Assembly: GCA_963662155.1 (NCBI GenBank)
Contig: OY759275.1
Coordinates: 1,393,501-1,457,500, forward strand
Length of the DNA: 64,000 bases
Origin: Lamellibrachia columna
Taxonomy: Eukaryota; Annelida; Polychaeta; Sabellida; Siboglinidae
Reading direction: 5' to 3'
The first letter of the stretch is position 1. Every line of letters begins with the position of its first letter. Position numbers and translations under genes: made by a program. The notes under the pieces were generated by a model that worked only from the letters and a program-made list of their open reading frames with translations, did no database searches and had not been told where the DNA came from. Below, piece after piece: positions 59,801 through 64,000 of this stretch.

Positions 59801-61125
59801 CCAGGTCATTCAGAGGTCGACCATGGATAACACACTTCGATTGCGAACAGTGGCAAGAGTTACAACAGGAAGGCACTGCTTAAAACATTCAACATCTCTT
59901 CCTTTCCTAAATTTCAACTCGTTCTGTCCCATGTTGATTTCCGCTGTTTTTTTTTTCTTTGGCATTCAGTTGCAAAATTATAAGGATTGGCTGAGTAATG
60001 TGATATCTGTGTGTCTCCCTGGGTTTTGAATGTCTTCTCCGTCTAATTGGCTGATTGCTCCTTTTCACCATTCTGCTATGAACTCTTCCACATTAAGCTG
60101 TCTCACCAACAAATCCTATTCTTTGATCGTAACTAATCATGTTATGGTAACTGAGGTGCTAGTAATGCTAACCTCATGCTAATGTGATTACACCTGTGAG
60201 TGTTATCATGATTACAGTTTATAGTGTAATTAATTGGATACATATGATTACAGTTACAATCATAAATGATGTGTAGTGAGAGATGGTTGTAATTAACCAT
60301 ATGGTAAATGTAATGTTGCACGTGTCTGTGTGTCGTAAGATAACACTTTTATAGAAGAACCAGAAAGACCAACATGGCGTTTAGACCGGTATTTATTCGA
60401 CCTCCTATGGTCATGGTAAACAACAACAGGAAGTCGTGGTGCTTTACAGCAGTGTTCCAAGTGCAGCAATGCCTTGCTGGCAGTTAGTGATAACACTACA
60501 ATAAATGAGGTGTTAACAATGTTAACCACGTCCTAATATGATTACACCTATGATTTATTATAATCACAATTTGCAGTCAAACTAAACATGATTATGGTTG
60601 TAATTGTGATTGTTGTGATTATACCTGTGATTTTTTATCATTACAGTCTGTAACCATTATAATGTGCAGTGTGACTAGTTGTAATTAACCACAATATGGT
60701 AAGCGAGGTGATACAATGCTAACCATATGCTAATGATTATATCGTTTAGTGTTATCATGATTACAATGTATATTGTAATTGTTTACATATGATTTCATTT
60801 GTAATAAAAAATGTTGTGTAGTGATACATAATCGACTTGTTGCAGGGACCGTGTTGTGGCAGTTGTTGACGTGGTGACAGACGCCTATTGCACCACCATA
60901 GTAGCCCACCTGGCGAAGGACGACCTGGAACAGATGGACCAGAGACGGAGGCTGGTGACAGGCATGCACACTGTCATCAAGGTGATGAAAGATCTTGCAG
61001 TGCCAGAGTTCTCTGAGCTCTACAGAGAAATAAAACAAGTGCAGATGTTGGAAGAAGAAGAGAAAGAGGAAGAAGAGGAGGAGGAGGAGGAGGAGGAGGA
61101 AGAAATTGTTGAATCTCCTGTATAG
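8787..61125 (+). CDS. SLC1A-like: SLC1-family amino acid transporter, nine-exon gene model
   Basis: Joined exons: 8787-8849, 30044-30242, 30823-31033, 37175-37389, 42097-42247, 45010-45240, 48509-48703, 58538-58669, 60846-61125. Total 1677 nt, 558 residues, the usual SLC1 length. All introns are GT-AG and all phases match. The family comprises Na+-coupled glutamate carriers (EAATs) and neutral amino acid exchangers (ASCTs) in the plasma membrane. Visible landmarks: TM1 about 29-49; TM2 with [19 protein letters not shown]3 about 104-130; N191-Q-T sequon; HP1 SSS at 355-357; NMDG at 390-393; HP2 AGVP at 433-436; TM8 DR at 467-468. The position of EAAC1 E373 is Q398, R447 is V470, T448 is A471 and N451 is D474, so classical glutamate transport is unlikely. 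ASCT-like or novel specificity is inferred. The C-terminus is a poly-Glu tract ending ESPV. Confidence 0.92.
8948..11600. mobile_element. 2.65-kb foldback: two inverted arms of about 0.95 kb
   Basis: The left arm (8948-9898) and the inverse complement of the right arm (10620-11600) align along their full length, at about 80-85% identity by eye. Shared phrases include gggctgtagct, tagtttctgagtta, tacatatgtagg, tatgagaagttt, tggccatggag and gtgttttatctaatcaatag. The 0.72-kb centre contains an 11-copy 30-bp array. Both arms are flanked by CATGG-family sequence. No protein is encoded. The structure resembles foldback-type DNA transposons or a large inverted duplication; the divergence of the arms suggests it is old. 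Confidence 0.8.
10282..10617 (+). repeat. 30-bp minisatellite at the centre of the foldback (about 11 copies)
   Basis: The unit contains gcttaccccttgttcata and ttatactaggg, with few substitutions. The 121-codon open frame across it exists only because the unit is a multiple of three. Confidence 0.95.
11595..12060. repeat. CATGG-rich dispersed repeat, copies around the foldback
   Basis: 11595-11680 is an inverse copy of the phrase seen at window start (gaactgtggtagaccatgc). 11700-11760 ends in ttttcataaaggttgga, as copy 1 does. 11880-12060 repeats the ccatggtaaatac / gttttgaaacagg words in direct orientation and leads into the large array. The family therefore occurs in both orientations and carries a common terminus. 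Confidence 0.7.
12061..14880 (+). repeat. 94-copy, 30-bp CATGG-family minisatellite
   Basis: The unit is tttaccatgtaatatcat followed by ggtctaNcacag. Phase is kept over the whole 2820 bases, so there is no indel in 94 units. Most variation is at one dinucleotide (tctacc / tctagc / tctaca). Each unit has the inverted pair CCATG...CATGG. The array ends in tataccattttttcataaggg, the family terminus. The 596-codon open frame across it is an artefact of unit length. Confidence 0.98.
14881..15432. other. Unassigned intron sequence
   Basis: AT-rich, with short open frames only (65-71 codons on either strand). No family resemblance seen. Confidence 0.3.
15433..17328. mobile_element. hAT-like non-autonomous DNA transposon, interrupted
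   Basis: A perfect 16-bp terminal inverted repeat: CAGGCCTCGACATTAA at 15433-15448 and its complement at 17313-17328. CAGG..TCGA-ATTAA ends are typical of hAT elements. Both subterminal regions are rich in GGCC/ACTGGCCC words (15484-15528 and 17258-17312). The flanking 8 bp do not form a clear duplication. No transposase is visible. A minus-strand LINE fragment (about 15780-16835) sits inside. Confidence 0.6.
15780..16835 (-). mobile_element. 5'-truncated CR1-like LINE, nested in the hAT-like element
   Basis: Read on the minus strand from about 16835: [39 protein letters not shown], then [12 protein letters not shown] (catalytic ADD), [20 protein letters not shown] with one in-frame stop, [20 protein letters not shown] and [20 protein letters not shown]. 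The 3' end is near 15780 and shares tccttgtccacttgccatct with the copy ending near 20785. The N-terminal RT, endonuclease and ORF1 are absent, as expected for 5' truncation. Inactive. Confidence 0.85.
17329..18519. other. Unassigned AT-rich intron sequence
   Basis: Contains a TATATA/TTTATT-rich patch (17400-17475). There is no coding similarity or tandem array. The open frame at 17707-17940 has no family resemblance. Confidence 0.35.
18520..19620 (-). mobile_element. RT fragment of a third LINE type, split by its own minisatellite
   Basis: On the minus strand, 19620-19490 encodes [19 protein letters not shown] (motif A, with KAFDRVN). Then the 74-bp array follows. Then 18954-18523 encodes [36 protein letters not shown] (motif C, YTDD in place of YADD), [20 protein letters not shown] and [20 protein letters not shown]. 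The order A to C and the GCEHDV-YN-KS-VMYF phrase are typical of one invertebrate LINE lineage. The catalytic motif has Ala to Thr. Truncated at both ends. Confidence 0.8.
18875..19485 (-). repeat. 74-bp minisatellite, about 8 copies, derived from LINE coding sequence
   Basis: The unit includes cacattggttatgttaaaag and gtgcgagtaggtagatcccc. The first unit is continuous with the RT reading frame ([15 protein letters not shown] on the minus strand, the block before motif C), so the array arose by amplification of the element's own RT segment. Units are almost identical; one base difference is visible near 19342. Confidence 0.93.
19649..19730. repeat. 20-bp repeat, 4 copies
   Basis: Unit aagcttccatgtttgggctt, with g/a variation at one position. 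Confidence 0.9.
19800..20546 (+). repeat. 37-bp minisatellite, about 20 copies
   Basis: The unit begins tattgaagtgtatacttatg and ends tctctcctgttg. Variants are tatac/tagac and gtact/gtacc. No coding content. Confidence 0.97.
20700..20770 (+). repeat. Two isolated copies of the 35-bp repeat
   Basis: Two units (ggctgtctttcacactgtta and ctgtctttcccactgttaaa) of the same repeat that makes up the large array from 22780. They lie on the other side of the LINE remnants at 20785-22640. Confidence 0.9.
20785..22240 (-). mobile_element. 5'-truncated CR1-like LINE with most of the RT domain
   Basis: Minus-strand reading from 22240: [75 protein letters not shown] (motif A), then after a stop [41 protein letters not shown] with DDTKVYRRV (ADD catalytic pair), [20 protein letters not shown] and [20 protein letters not shown]. 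The RT is nearly complete with a few stops. The 3' end is near 20785. Same family as the copies at 305, 15780 and 33895, and the longest of the four. A retrogene relic, not a host gene. Confidence 0.88.
22241..22640 (-). mobile_element. 3' RT fragment of another LINE
   Basis: Minus-strand frames give [71 protein letters not shown] and [16 protein letters not shown]. This is the C-terminal region of a jockey/CR1-type RT (LQKK-VRII-G, HNTR, G-KLWNSLP). It adjoins the previous element abruptly near 22240. Confidence 0.75.
22780..26640 (+). repeat. 35-bp minisatellite, about 110 copies
   Basis: The unit is close to ctgtcttttacactgttaaa followed by actttatcacaacgg. Variable positions (ttttac/tttcac, aacgg/agcgg/aatgg, gctgtc/gctttc) recur in blocks; for example the block starting tcacaacagctgtctttcac at 24421 recurs near 24981, a higher-order period of about 560 bp. 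The right end decays between 26510 and 26640. Confidence 0.97.
26958..27125 (-). repeat. 21-bp minisatellite inside the LINE linker, about 8 copies
   Basis: Unit attccagcctgctaccacat plus c, alternating gctacc and ggcacc. On the minus strand it reads as GWNDVV repeats within the LINE reading frame (unit is a multiple of three), so it grew inside a coding segment. Confidence 0.95.
27320..27630. repeat. 34-bp minisatellite, about 9 copies
   Basis: The unit contains gtgggagtagtgtgtcccag and ctagtgtatcactt; copies are nearly identical. It lies within the LINE endonuclease-linker segment. Confidence 0.97.
29561..30043. repeat. Intron 1 end: two short tandem repeats up to the acceptor
   Basis: 29866-29910 has three copies of a 14-bp unit (aatgtactctaatt). 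29981-30042 has five copies of ttggtgttctat, the last supplying the polypyrimidine part of the exon 2 acceptor (ttctatttcag). The rest is unassigned. Confidence 0.85.
30044..30242 (+). CDS. SLC1A-like: Exon 2: TM1 and TM2
   Basis: Begins after ttctatttcag and ends at the donor gtgagt in phase 1. Encodes the TM1 hydrophobic stretch ([15 protein letters not shown]) and the strongly conserved TM2 signature [20 protein letters not shown] (SLC1 family: PGE-MRMLKM-I-PLI). Residues 22-87 plus the first base of G88. The acceptor lies at the end of a short 12-bp tandem repeat. Confidence 0.95.
30243..30822 (+). other. Intron 2 (580 bp), free of tandem arrays
   Basis: AT-rich, from donor gtgagt to acceptor attgcag. 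It is the only intron of the gene with no visible repeat array or mobile element. Confidence 0.85.
30823..31033 (+). CDS. SLC1A-like: Exon 3: TM2-TM3 loop, TM3 and following loop
   Basis: Follows gtatcattgcag and ends at gtacag (phase 2). It encodes [17 protein letters not shown], then TM3 ([20 protein letters not shown]) and NPGSEGTT, then [12 protein letters not shown], matching the family pattern YY-TT-A-GI, HPG and D--LDLIRN. The last 36 bases of the exon are the first part of the 85-bp minisatellite unit that fills the start of intron 3. Confidence 0.95.
30996..33465 (+). repeat. 85-bp minisatellite spanning the exon 3 donor, about 29 copies
   Basis: The first unit starts in exon 3 at cttggactcctagataaca and includes the splice donor at 31034 (catcag|gtacagttgctgg), followed by gatgttgagtcacatcttct and gtgtcact. 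Each later unit repeats the exon 3' end and the donor, mostly with attctag in place of the exonic attcttg. Extension past the true donor meets TAA at 31098-31100, so only the first donor yields the transporter. Some copies have gatagag instead of ggtacag and have lost the donor. Confidence 0.97.
33466..33894. other. Unassigned intron 3 sequence
   Basis: AT-rich; no array, no recognisable coding sequence. Confidence 0.35.
33895..34345 (-). mobile_element. 3' remnant of the CR1-like LINE family
   Basis: The minus strand contains [20 protein letters not shown] (compare [20 protein letters not shown] at 1254) and the shared 3' words gactctgaataagccaatga and tccttgtccatttgccacct. Only the last few hundred bases of the element remain. 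Confidence 0.75.
34640..36755 (+). repeat. 22-bp minisatellite, about 96 copies
   Basis: The unit is tgctgtattcctccatgttc plus cc, with variants tgttttctac and tgttccctac that recur in similar order in the two halves (the block with gtattaccccatgtttcctg occurs at 35497 and again at 36047, a higher-order period of 550 bp = 25 units). Stop-free in all forward frames, so long open frames of 700-830 codons appear; these are artefacts. Confidence 0.97.
36904..36947. repeat. 20-bp-stem hairpin
   Basis: Arms ccttttcctgcgtccttgat (36904-36923) and its complement (36928-36947) with one mismatch and loop gttt. It is followed by two copies of a 45-bp direct repeat (tgagatatctg...cattcaa, 36960-37050). 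In intron 3, 230 bp before exon 4. Confidence 0.9.
37175..37389 (+). CDS. SLC1A-like: Exon 4: TM4 region with glycosylated loop
   Basis: Follows gatgttttccag and splits R158 with exon 3. It reads [19 protein letters not shown], close to the family phrase NLFPENLVQACFQQ. It then gives the extracellular TM4b-4c loop with sequon N191-Q-T, and ends in the phrase [10 protein letters not shown] that starts TM4c (family: GMNVLG). The donor is gtaggt in phase 1. The exon end is copied about 20 more times in the adjoining 62/63-bp array. Confidence 0.95.
37365..38673 (+). repeat. 62/63-bp minisatellite spanning the exon 4 donor, about 21 copies
   Basis: Unit 1 begins in exon 4 at cccatggaaggaatgaatgt and includes the donor at 37390 (gttgttg|gtaggtactgg), then gtagcagtaggctcattact. 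The first units are 63 bp, so donors at 37453, 37516 and 37579 are in frame with exon 4; each adds 21 residues ([20 protein letters not shown] pattern). A TAA follows at about 37614-37616. Later units of 62 bp (ggaggtag) break the frame. Confidence 0.97.
38819..40871 (+). repeat. Tandem duplication of about 1.03 kb
   Basis: Copy A (38819-39868) and copy B (39869-40871) share ttctgcactggcagccacag, a unique-looking 500-bp stretch (cacatatgaaggaaaatatg ... aacaaccgagatgttctaaa) and the following 20-bp array segment. They differ in the number of cttcctaagatgta repeats (five against three) and one gat insertion. Very high identity, so the duplication is recent. Confidence 0.93.
39332..41965 (+). 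repeat. 20-bp minisatellite in two blocks (39332-39868 and 40354-41965)
   Basis: Unit caatgtcccaaccacagtgg with many variants (gtgac, cctcag, ccatattgg, tctcaa). The two blocks are separated by the unique part of the 1-kb duplication. About 27 and 80 units. No coding meaning despite open frames. Confidence 0.95.
42097..42247 (+). CDS. SLC1A-like: Exon 5: TM4c-TM5
   Basis: Follows tttgtctttctacag. It reads [20 protein letters not shown] and then [19 protein letters not shown], matching GLVVFSIVFGIALG and FFN-LNE--MKLV-MI. After KII it continues GSNAIREA before the donor gttagt (phase 2). These eight residues are extra relative to the usual MIMWYSP junction. No better in-phase donor is visible upstream, so the extension may be real or the exon end may be mis-set. 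Confidence 0.85.
42290..42850 (+). repeat. 36-bp minisatellite, left block of intron 5 (about 15 copies, degenerate)
   Basis: The unit contains gctgtcatgttgtatactgt and actgtgttgtattgta. Related to the 33-bp unit of the right block. It begins about 45 bp after the exon 5 donor. Confidence 0.92.
42868..43588 (+). mobile_element. Endonuclease fragment of the CR1-like LINE, embedded in the minisatellite
   Basis: Conceptual translation with stops: [93 protein letters not shown]. This is the endonuclease domain (ITESWA, SDHN). The SDHN block matches the fragment at 370-420, so it is the same family. It has no RT and no 3' end; both sides pass directly into related minisatellite units. An (AATAC)n patch lies near 43228-43255. 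Confidence 0.85.
43589..45009 (+). repeat. 33-bp minisatellite, about 43 copies, ending in the exon 6 acceptor
   Basis: The unit contains ctgtcatgtgtgctgcactg and tgttgtgttgtag. The last unit reads gctgcactgtgttacag and forms the 3' splice site of exon 6. Every unit ends in an acceptor-like gttgtgttgtag. Long open frames on both strands (up to 270 codons) are artefacts of a unit divisible by three. Confidence 0.97.
45010..45240 (+). CDS. SLC1A-like: Exon 6: TM6 and start of HP1
   Basis: Starts after gtgttacag with the completed W280, then [15 protein letters not shown] (family: WYSPLGI-FLIAGKI). TM6 follows ([20 protein letters not shown]) and then RKN and the HP1 entry TAFATSSS. It ends at gtaagt in phase 2. 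The acceptor is formed by the last unit of a 33-bp minisatellite. The last bases of the exon plus the donor are duplicated twice just downstream. Confidence 0.95.
45205..45315 (+). repeat. 37-bp triplication spanning the exon 6 donor
   Basis: The exon end tgactgcctttgccaccagc plus tctag|gtaagt is followed by two further copies, giving donors at 45241, 45278 and 45315. Units of 37 bp shift the frame, and the extension reads TAA immediately (45242-45244), so only the first donor is productive. Confidence 0.95.
45601..45846 (+). repeat. 62-bp repeat, 4 copies
   Basis: The unit contains tacaattagatggccagctg, ttctgttgctggtgacatgt and cagccatccagtcatgt. Confidence 0.95.
45889..46125 (-). mobile_element. 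Short RT fragment of the CR1-like LINE family
   Basis: The minus strand encodes VVDGE/SPSTI-type sequence followed by [19 protein letters not shown] (partly inferred from the opposite strand), [16 protein letters not shown] and DDTKVFRKV. It matches 16650-16830 closely. Only this RT segment is present. A 46-bp sequence (aataaacacttccatcctct) follows in three copies at 46126-46255. Confidence 0.8.
46316..48340 (+). repeat. 66-67-bp minisatellite, about 30 copies
   Basis: The unit contains ggttatgtttacttactgtg, acctgagagcaatctgtagt and ctgccatcccctgcc; C-run length (c5-c7) varies, giving 66 or 67 bp. Units with cttactgtgtgg versus gtgac alternate in the first half. Intron 6. Confidence 0.97.
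48509..48703 (+). CDS. SLC1A-like: Exon 7: HP1 end and TM7 with NMDG
   Basis: Completes S357 and reads [20 protein letters not shown], then [22 protein letters not shown] (390-393) is the Na+-coordinating TM7 motif of the family. The fourth HP1 serine is V358. The residue after ALY is Q398 where EAATs have Glu (EAAC1 E373, proton/K+ coupling) and where ASCT exchangers have Gln. The donor is gtatgc (phase 2). Confidence 0.95.
48715..49025 (+). repeat. 38-bp repeat just after the exon 7 donor, about 8 copies
   Basis: The unit contains ggtttaaaactcccttctca and attgatttagcccat. It starts about 12 bp past the donor at 48704; unlike introns 3, 4 and 6 it does not copy the exon end. Confidence 0.95.
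49026..49784. other. Unassigned intron 7 sequence
   Basis: Unique-looking AT-rich sequence with short open frames (75-80 codons) of no recognisable family. Confidence 0.35.
49785..51895 (+). repeat. 31-bp minisatellite, about 68 copies
   Basis: Unit gtgggcaggtgtacaatgca plus cactgcctcca, with ggtgt/ggcgt, ctcca/ctgca and gtaaatg (2-bp deletion) variants. The paired deletions at about 50480/50572 and 51160/51252 show a 680-bp internal duplication. Open frames of several hundred codons on both strands are artefacts. Confidence 0.97.
51896..52888. other. Unassigned intron 7 sequence
   Basis: 52225-52340 has ACTGGCCC/CCGGCCC words like the subterminal part of the hAT-like element at 15433-17328, so a decayed relative may be present. 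No gene seen. Confidence 0.35.
52889..57085 (+). repeat. About 93-bp G-rich minisatellite, about 45 copies (4.2 kb)
   Basis: The unit contains ccaataactgaatcagtaag, tagtgtaatgtgcatcacta, ccgactcagccgtggccccc and gggatgaatcagtggggtgg. Unit length varies because of a (GGGGT)1-4 stretch and the C-run. Blocks recur, e.g. 54140-54700 resembles 55450-55970 (offset about 1.31 kb). Confidence 0.97.
57086..57644. other. Unassigned, with a 40-bp repeat (about 3 copies, 57310-57445)
   Basis: The repeat contains gtctagtttgtgttatgagg and tgtaaactaaacacattaat. The rest shows no gene. Confidence 0.6.
57645..58370 (+). repeat. 21-bp minisatellite, about 34 copies
   Basis: Unit ggtgctgacaaacacactgc plus t. 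Ends about 165 bp before exon 8. Frames such as GADKHTA or VFVSTSS repeats are artefacts of unit length. Confidence 0.97.
58538..58669 (+). CDS. SLC1A-like: Exon 8: HP2 and entry to TM8
   Basis: Follows gatgtgtttcag and completes C422. It reads [20 protein letters not shown], matching the HP2 gate (TATAASIGAAGVPQAGLVT), then [19 protein letters not shown] (family: VGLP-EDV-LI-AVDW). The HP2 Gly before AAG is Ala431. The donor is gtaagt in phase 2. Confidence 0.95.
58670..60845 (+). other. Intron 8 (2.2 kb), with an old degenerate repeat at its 3' end
   Basis: The first 1.4 kb looks unique. From about 60120 to 60830, phrases such as atgctaacc-atgctaatg, gattacacctgtga, gtgttatcatgattacagtt and tataatgtgcagtgt recur three or four times at irregular spacing (about 60150, 60500, 60700), suggesting a strongly diverged tandem repeat. 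No exon is visible. Confidence 0.55.
60846..61125 (+). CDS. SLC1A-like: Exon 9: TM8 and cytosolic C-terminus with poly-Glu tract
   Basis: Follows gacttgttgcag and completes M466, then [20 protein letters not shown], then [14 protein letters not shown]. The family pattern is DR-RT--NV-GD--G-GIVE-L----L. D467 and D478 (EAAC1 D444, D455) are kept. R447, T448 and N451 are replaced by V470, A471 and D474. The tail is an acidic run of mostly GAG/GAA codons (about 61048-61107) ending in ESPV and TAG; S-P-V fits a class I PDZ ligand pattern. No AATAAA is visible in the next 200 bases. Confidence 0.93.
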
Positions 61126-61329
61126 GTTTCATCTGTGCATCTTCTTGTATTTGTCCACTGTTTGTTGGTCCAGTTTAGCAGCTCATTGTGTAAAGATATC
61201 AAGTCTGGGTAGAAAAGACATCCCTTTCATACACCATTCTATTTCATGGTTTCACCATCAGCCCTGGCAAAGTCTTCTCTCACTAGTATATATTTTATTT
61301 CAAACTAAAATATTTTATTTTTCAACTTG
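61126..61329 (+). other. Likely 3' UTR
   Basis: Follows the TAG of exon 9. AT-rich near 61290-61320 but no AATAAA or ATTAAA is seen before the 27-bp array begins, so the polyadenylation site could lie in or beyond the array. Confidence 0.5.
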
Positions 61330-64000
61330 GTGGCTTGCTCTGGGGGCAGTGGGAACTGTCAGGGCTCTGGGAGAAGTGGGAGCTGTCAGGGCTCTGAGGG
61401 CACTAGGAGTTGTTATAACTCTGGGGCAGTGGGAGTTGTCATGGCTCTGAGGGCACTAGGAGTTGTCATAACTCTGGGGCAGTGGGAGCTGTCAGGGCTC
61501 TGAGGGCACTAGGAGTTGTCATAACTCTGGGGCAGTGGGAGTTGTCATGGCTTTGGGGACAGTGAGGGCTGTCAGGACTCTGATGACAGTGGGAGTTGTC
61601 ATGACTTTGGGGCAGTGGGAGCTATCATGGCTTTGGGGACAGTGGGAGCTGTCAGGACTCTGGGGGCAGTGGGAGTTGTCATGACTTTGGGGCAGTGGGA
61701 GCTGTCAGGACTCTGGGGACAGTGGGAGTTGTCATGGCTTTGGGGACAGTGAGGGCTGTCAGGACTCTGGGGACAGTGGGAGTTGTCATGACTTTGGGGC
61801 AGTGGGAGCTGTCAGGACTCTGGGGACAGTGGGAGTTGTCATGGCTTTGGGGACAGTGGGAGCTGTCAGGACTCTGGGGACAGTGGGAGTTGTCATGACT
61901 TTGGGGCAGTGGGAGTTGTCATGACTTTGGGGCAGTGGGAGTTGTCATGGCTCTGGGGACAGTGGGAGTTGTCATGGCTCTGGGGACAGTGGGGGCTGTC
62001 ATGGCTCTGTGGACAGTGGGAGCTGTCATGGCTCTGGGGACAGTGAGAGTTGTCATGGCTCTGGGGACAGTGAGAGTTGTCATGGCTTTGGGGACAGTGG
62101 GAGCTGTCAGGACTCTGGGGGCAGTGGGAGTTGTCATGGCTCTGGGGACAGTGGGAGTTGTCATGGCTCTGGGGACAGTGGGGGCTGTCATGGCTCTGGG
62201 GACAGTGAGAGTTGTCATGGCCCTGGAGACGGTGGGAGTTGTCATGGCTCTGGGGACAGTGGGAGTTGTCATGGCTCTAGGGACAGTGAGAGTTGTCATG
62301 GCTCTGGGGACAGTGGGAGTTGTCATGGCTCTGGGGACAGTGGGGGCTGTCATGGCTCTGGGGACAGTGAGAGTTGTCATGGCTCTGGGGACAGTGGGAG
62401 TTGTCATGGCTCTGGGGACAGTGGGAGTTGTCATGGCTCTGGGGACAGTGAGAGTTGTCATGGCTCTGGGGACAGTGAGAGTTGTCATGGCTCTGGGGAC
62501 AGTGAGAGTTGTCATGGCTCTGGGGACAGTGGGGGCTGTCATGGCTCTGGGGACAGTGGGAGTTGTCATGGCTCTGGGGACATTGGGAGTTGTCATGGCT
62601 CTGGGGACAGTGGGAGTTGTCATGGCTTTGGGGACAGTGAGGGCTGTCAGGACTCTGGGGACAGTGGGAGCTGTCAGGACTCTGGGGACAGTGGGAGTTG
62701 TCATGGCTTTGGGGACAGTGGGAGCTGTCAGGACTCTGGGGACAGTGGGAGTTGTCATGACTTTGGGGCAGTGGGAGTTGTCATGACTTTGGGGCAGTGG
62801 GAGTTGTCATGGCTCTGGGGACAGTGGGAGTTGTCATGGCTCTGGGGACAGTGGGGGCTGTCATGGCTCTGGGGACAGTGGGAGCTGTCATGGCTCTGGG
62901 GACAGTGAGAGTTGTCATGGCTCTGGGGACAGTGAGAGTTGTCATGGCTTTGGGGACAGTGGGAGCTGTCAGGACTCTGGGGGCAGTGGGAGTTGTCATG
63001 GCTCTGGGGACAGTGGGAGTTGTCATGGCTCTGGGGACAGTGAGAGTTGTCATGGCTCTGGGGACAGTGGAGGCTGTCATGGCTCTGGGGACAGTGGGAG
63101 TTGTCATGGCTCTGGGGGCTGTCAGGACTCTGGGGACAGTGGAGGCTGTCATGGCTCTGGGGACAGTGGGGGCTGTCATGGCTCTGGGGACAGTGAGAGT
63201 TGTCATGGCCCTGGAGACAGTGGGAGTTGTCATGGCTCTGGGGACAGTGTGAGTTGTCATGGCTCTAGGGACAGTGAGAGTTGTCATGGCTCTGGGGACA
63301 GTGGGAGTTGTCATGGCTCTGGGGACAGTGGGGGCTGTCATGGCTCTGGGGACAGTGAGAGTTGTCATGGCTCTGGGGACAGTGGGGGCTGTCATGGCTC
63401 TGTGGACAGTGGGAGCTGTCATGGCTCTGGGGACAGTGAGAGTTGTCATGGCTCTGGGGACAGTGAGAGTTGTCATGGCTTTGGGGACAGTGGGAGCTGT
63501 CAGGACTCTGGGGGCAGTGGGAGTTGTCATGGCTCTGGGGACAGTGGGAGTTGTCATGGCTCTGGGGACAGTGGGGGCTGTCATGGCTCTGGGGACAGTG
63601 AGAGTTGTCATGGCCCTGGAGACGGTGGGAGTTGTCATGGCTCTGGGGACAGTGGGAGTTGTCATGGCTCTAGGGACAGCGAGAGTTGTCATGGCTCTGG
63701 GGACAGTGGGAGTTGTCATGGCTCTGGGGACAGTGGGGGCTGTCATGGCTCTGGGGACAGTGAGAGTTGTCATGGCTCTGGGGACAGTGGGAGTTGTCAT
63801 GGCTCTGGGGACAGTGGGAGTTGTCATGGCTCTGGGGACAGTGAGAGTTGTCATGGCTCTGGGGACAGTGAGAGTTGTCATGGCTCTGGGGACAGTGAGA
63901 GTTGTCATGGCTCTGGGGACAGTGGGGGCTGTCATGGCTCTGGGGACAGTGGGAGTTGTCATGGCTCTGGGGACATTGGGAGTTGTCATGGCTCTGGGGA
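61330..64000 (+). repeat. 27-bp minisatellite downstream of the gene, about 98 copies, continues off the window
   Basis: Unit ggggacagtgggagttgtca plus tggctct, with gtgag, gggct and aggact variants. The region 61985-62110 recurs at about 63375-63510, a higher-order period of about 1.39 kb. Long open frames on both strands (e.g. 61919-63989) come from a unit length divisible by three. Confidence 0.97.

Noticed and set aside
61695..63989. Open frames of 150-402 codons on both strands downstream of exon 9
   Set aside because: 27-bp units give stop-free frames in both directions; no start context, no domain, and the same pattern appears in three frames.

Overview
The window is animal nuclear DNA. 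It holds one multi-exon protein gene on the + strand with GT-AG introns, decayed LINE-type retrotransposons, other transposon-like inverted repeats, and an extreme load of tandem repeats. By a hand tally, minisatellites fill about half of the 64 kb. Nearly every intron has its own private minisatellite. From memory (not checked), amphioxus introns are known for such minisatellites, called 'mirages', so a cephalochordate or another marine invertebrate is my best guess. The sequence alone does not prove the species.

The gene (8787-61125) joins nine exons into a complete 558-residue SLC1-family transporter (glutamate / neutral amino acid carrier). All exon phases fit. The SLC1 landmarks appear in order: the TM2 PGE-MRML motif, the [10 protein letters not shown] loop, a glycosylation sequon, the HP1 serine stretch, NMDG in TM7, AGVP in HP2 and a TM8 DR motif. 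Several substrate- and ion-coupling residues are changed, including those matching EAAC1 R447, T448, N451 and E373. The carrier is therefore unlikely to be a classical glutamate transporter.

Layout. 1-8786: upstream region with a CATGG-rich repeat, LINE pieces, a longer LINE with endonuclease and reverse transcriptase (RT), a long (GT)n tract and an inverted repeat around it. 8787-30043: exon 1 and a 21-kb intron 1, which holds a 2.65-kb foldback structure, a 94-copy 30-bp array, a hAT-like element with a nested LINE, several LINE remnants and arrays of 74, 37, 35, 21 and 34 bp. 30044-37389: exons 2-4, with an 85-bp array and a 22-bp array in intron 3. 37390-48508: introns 4-6 with arrays of 62/63, 20, 36, 33, 37, 62 and 66 bp. 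48509-61125: exons 7-9, with arrays of 38, 31, about 93 and 21 bp in intron 7. 61330-64000: a 27-bp array downstream of the stop codon that runs off the window.

The most unusual pattern is that the arrays of introns 3, 4 and 6 start inside the upstream exon. Each repeat unit carries a copy of the exon 3' end and its 5' splice site, giving rows of duplicate donors. In intron 4 the first extra donors keep the reading frame.
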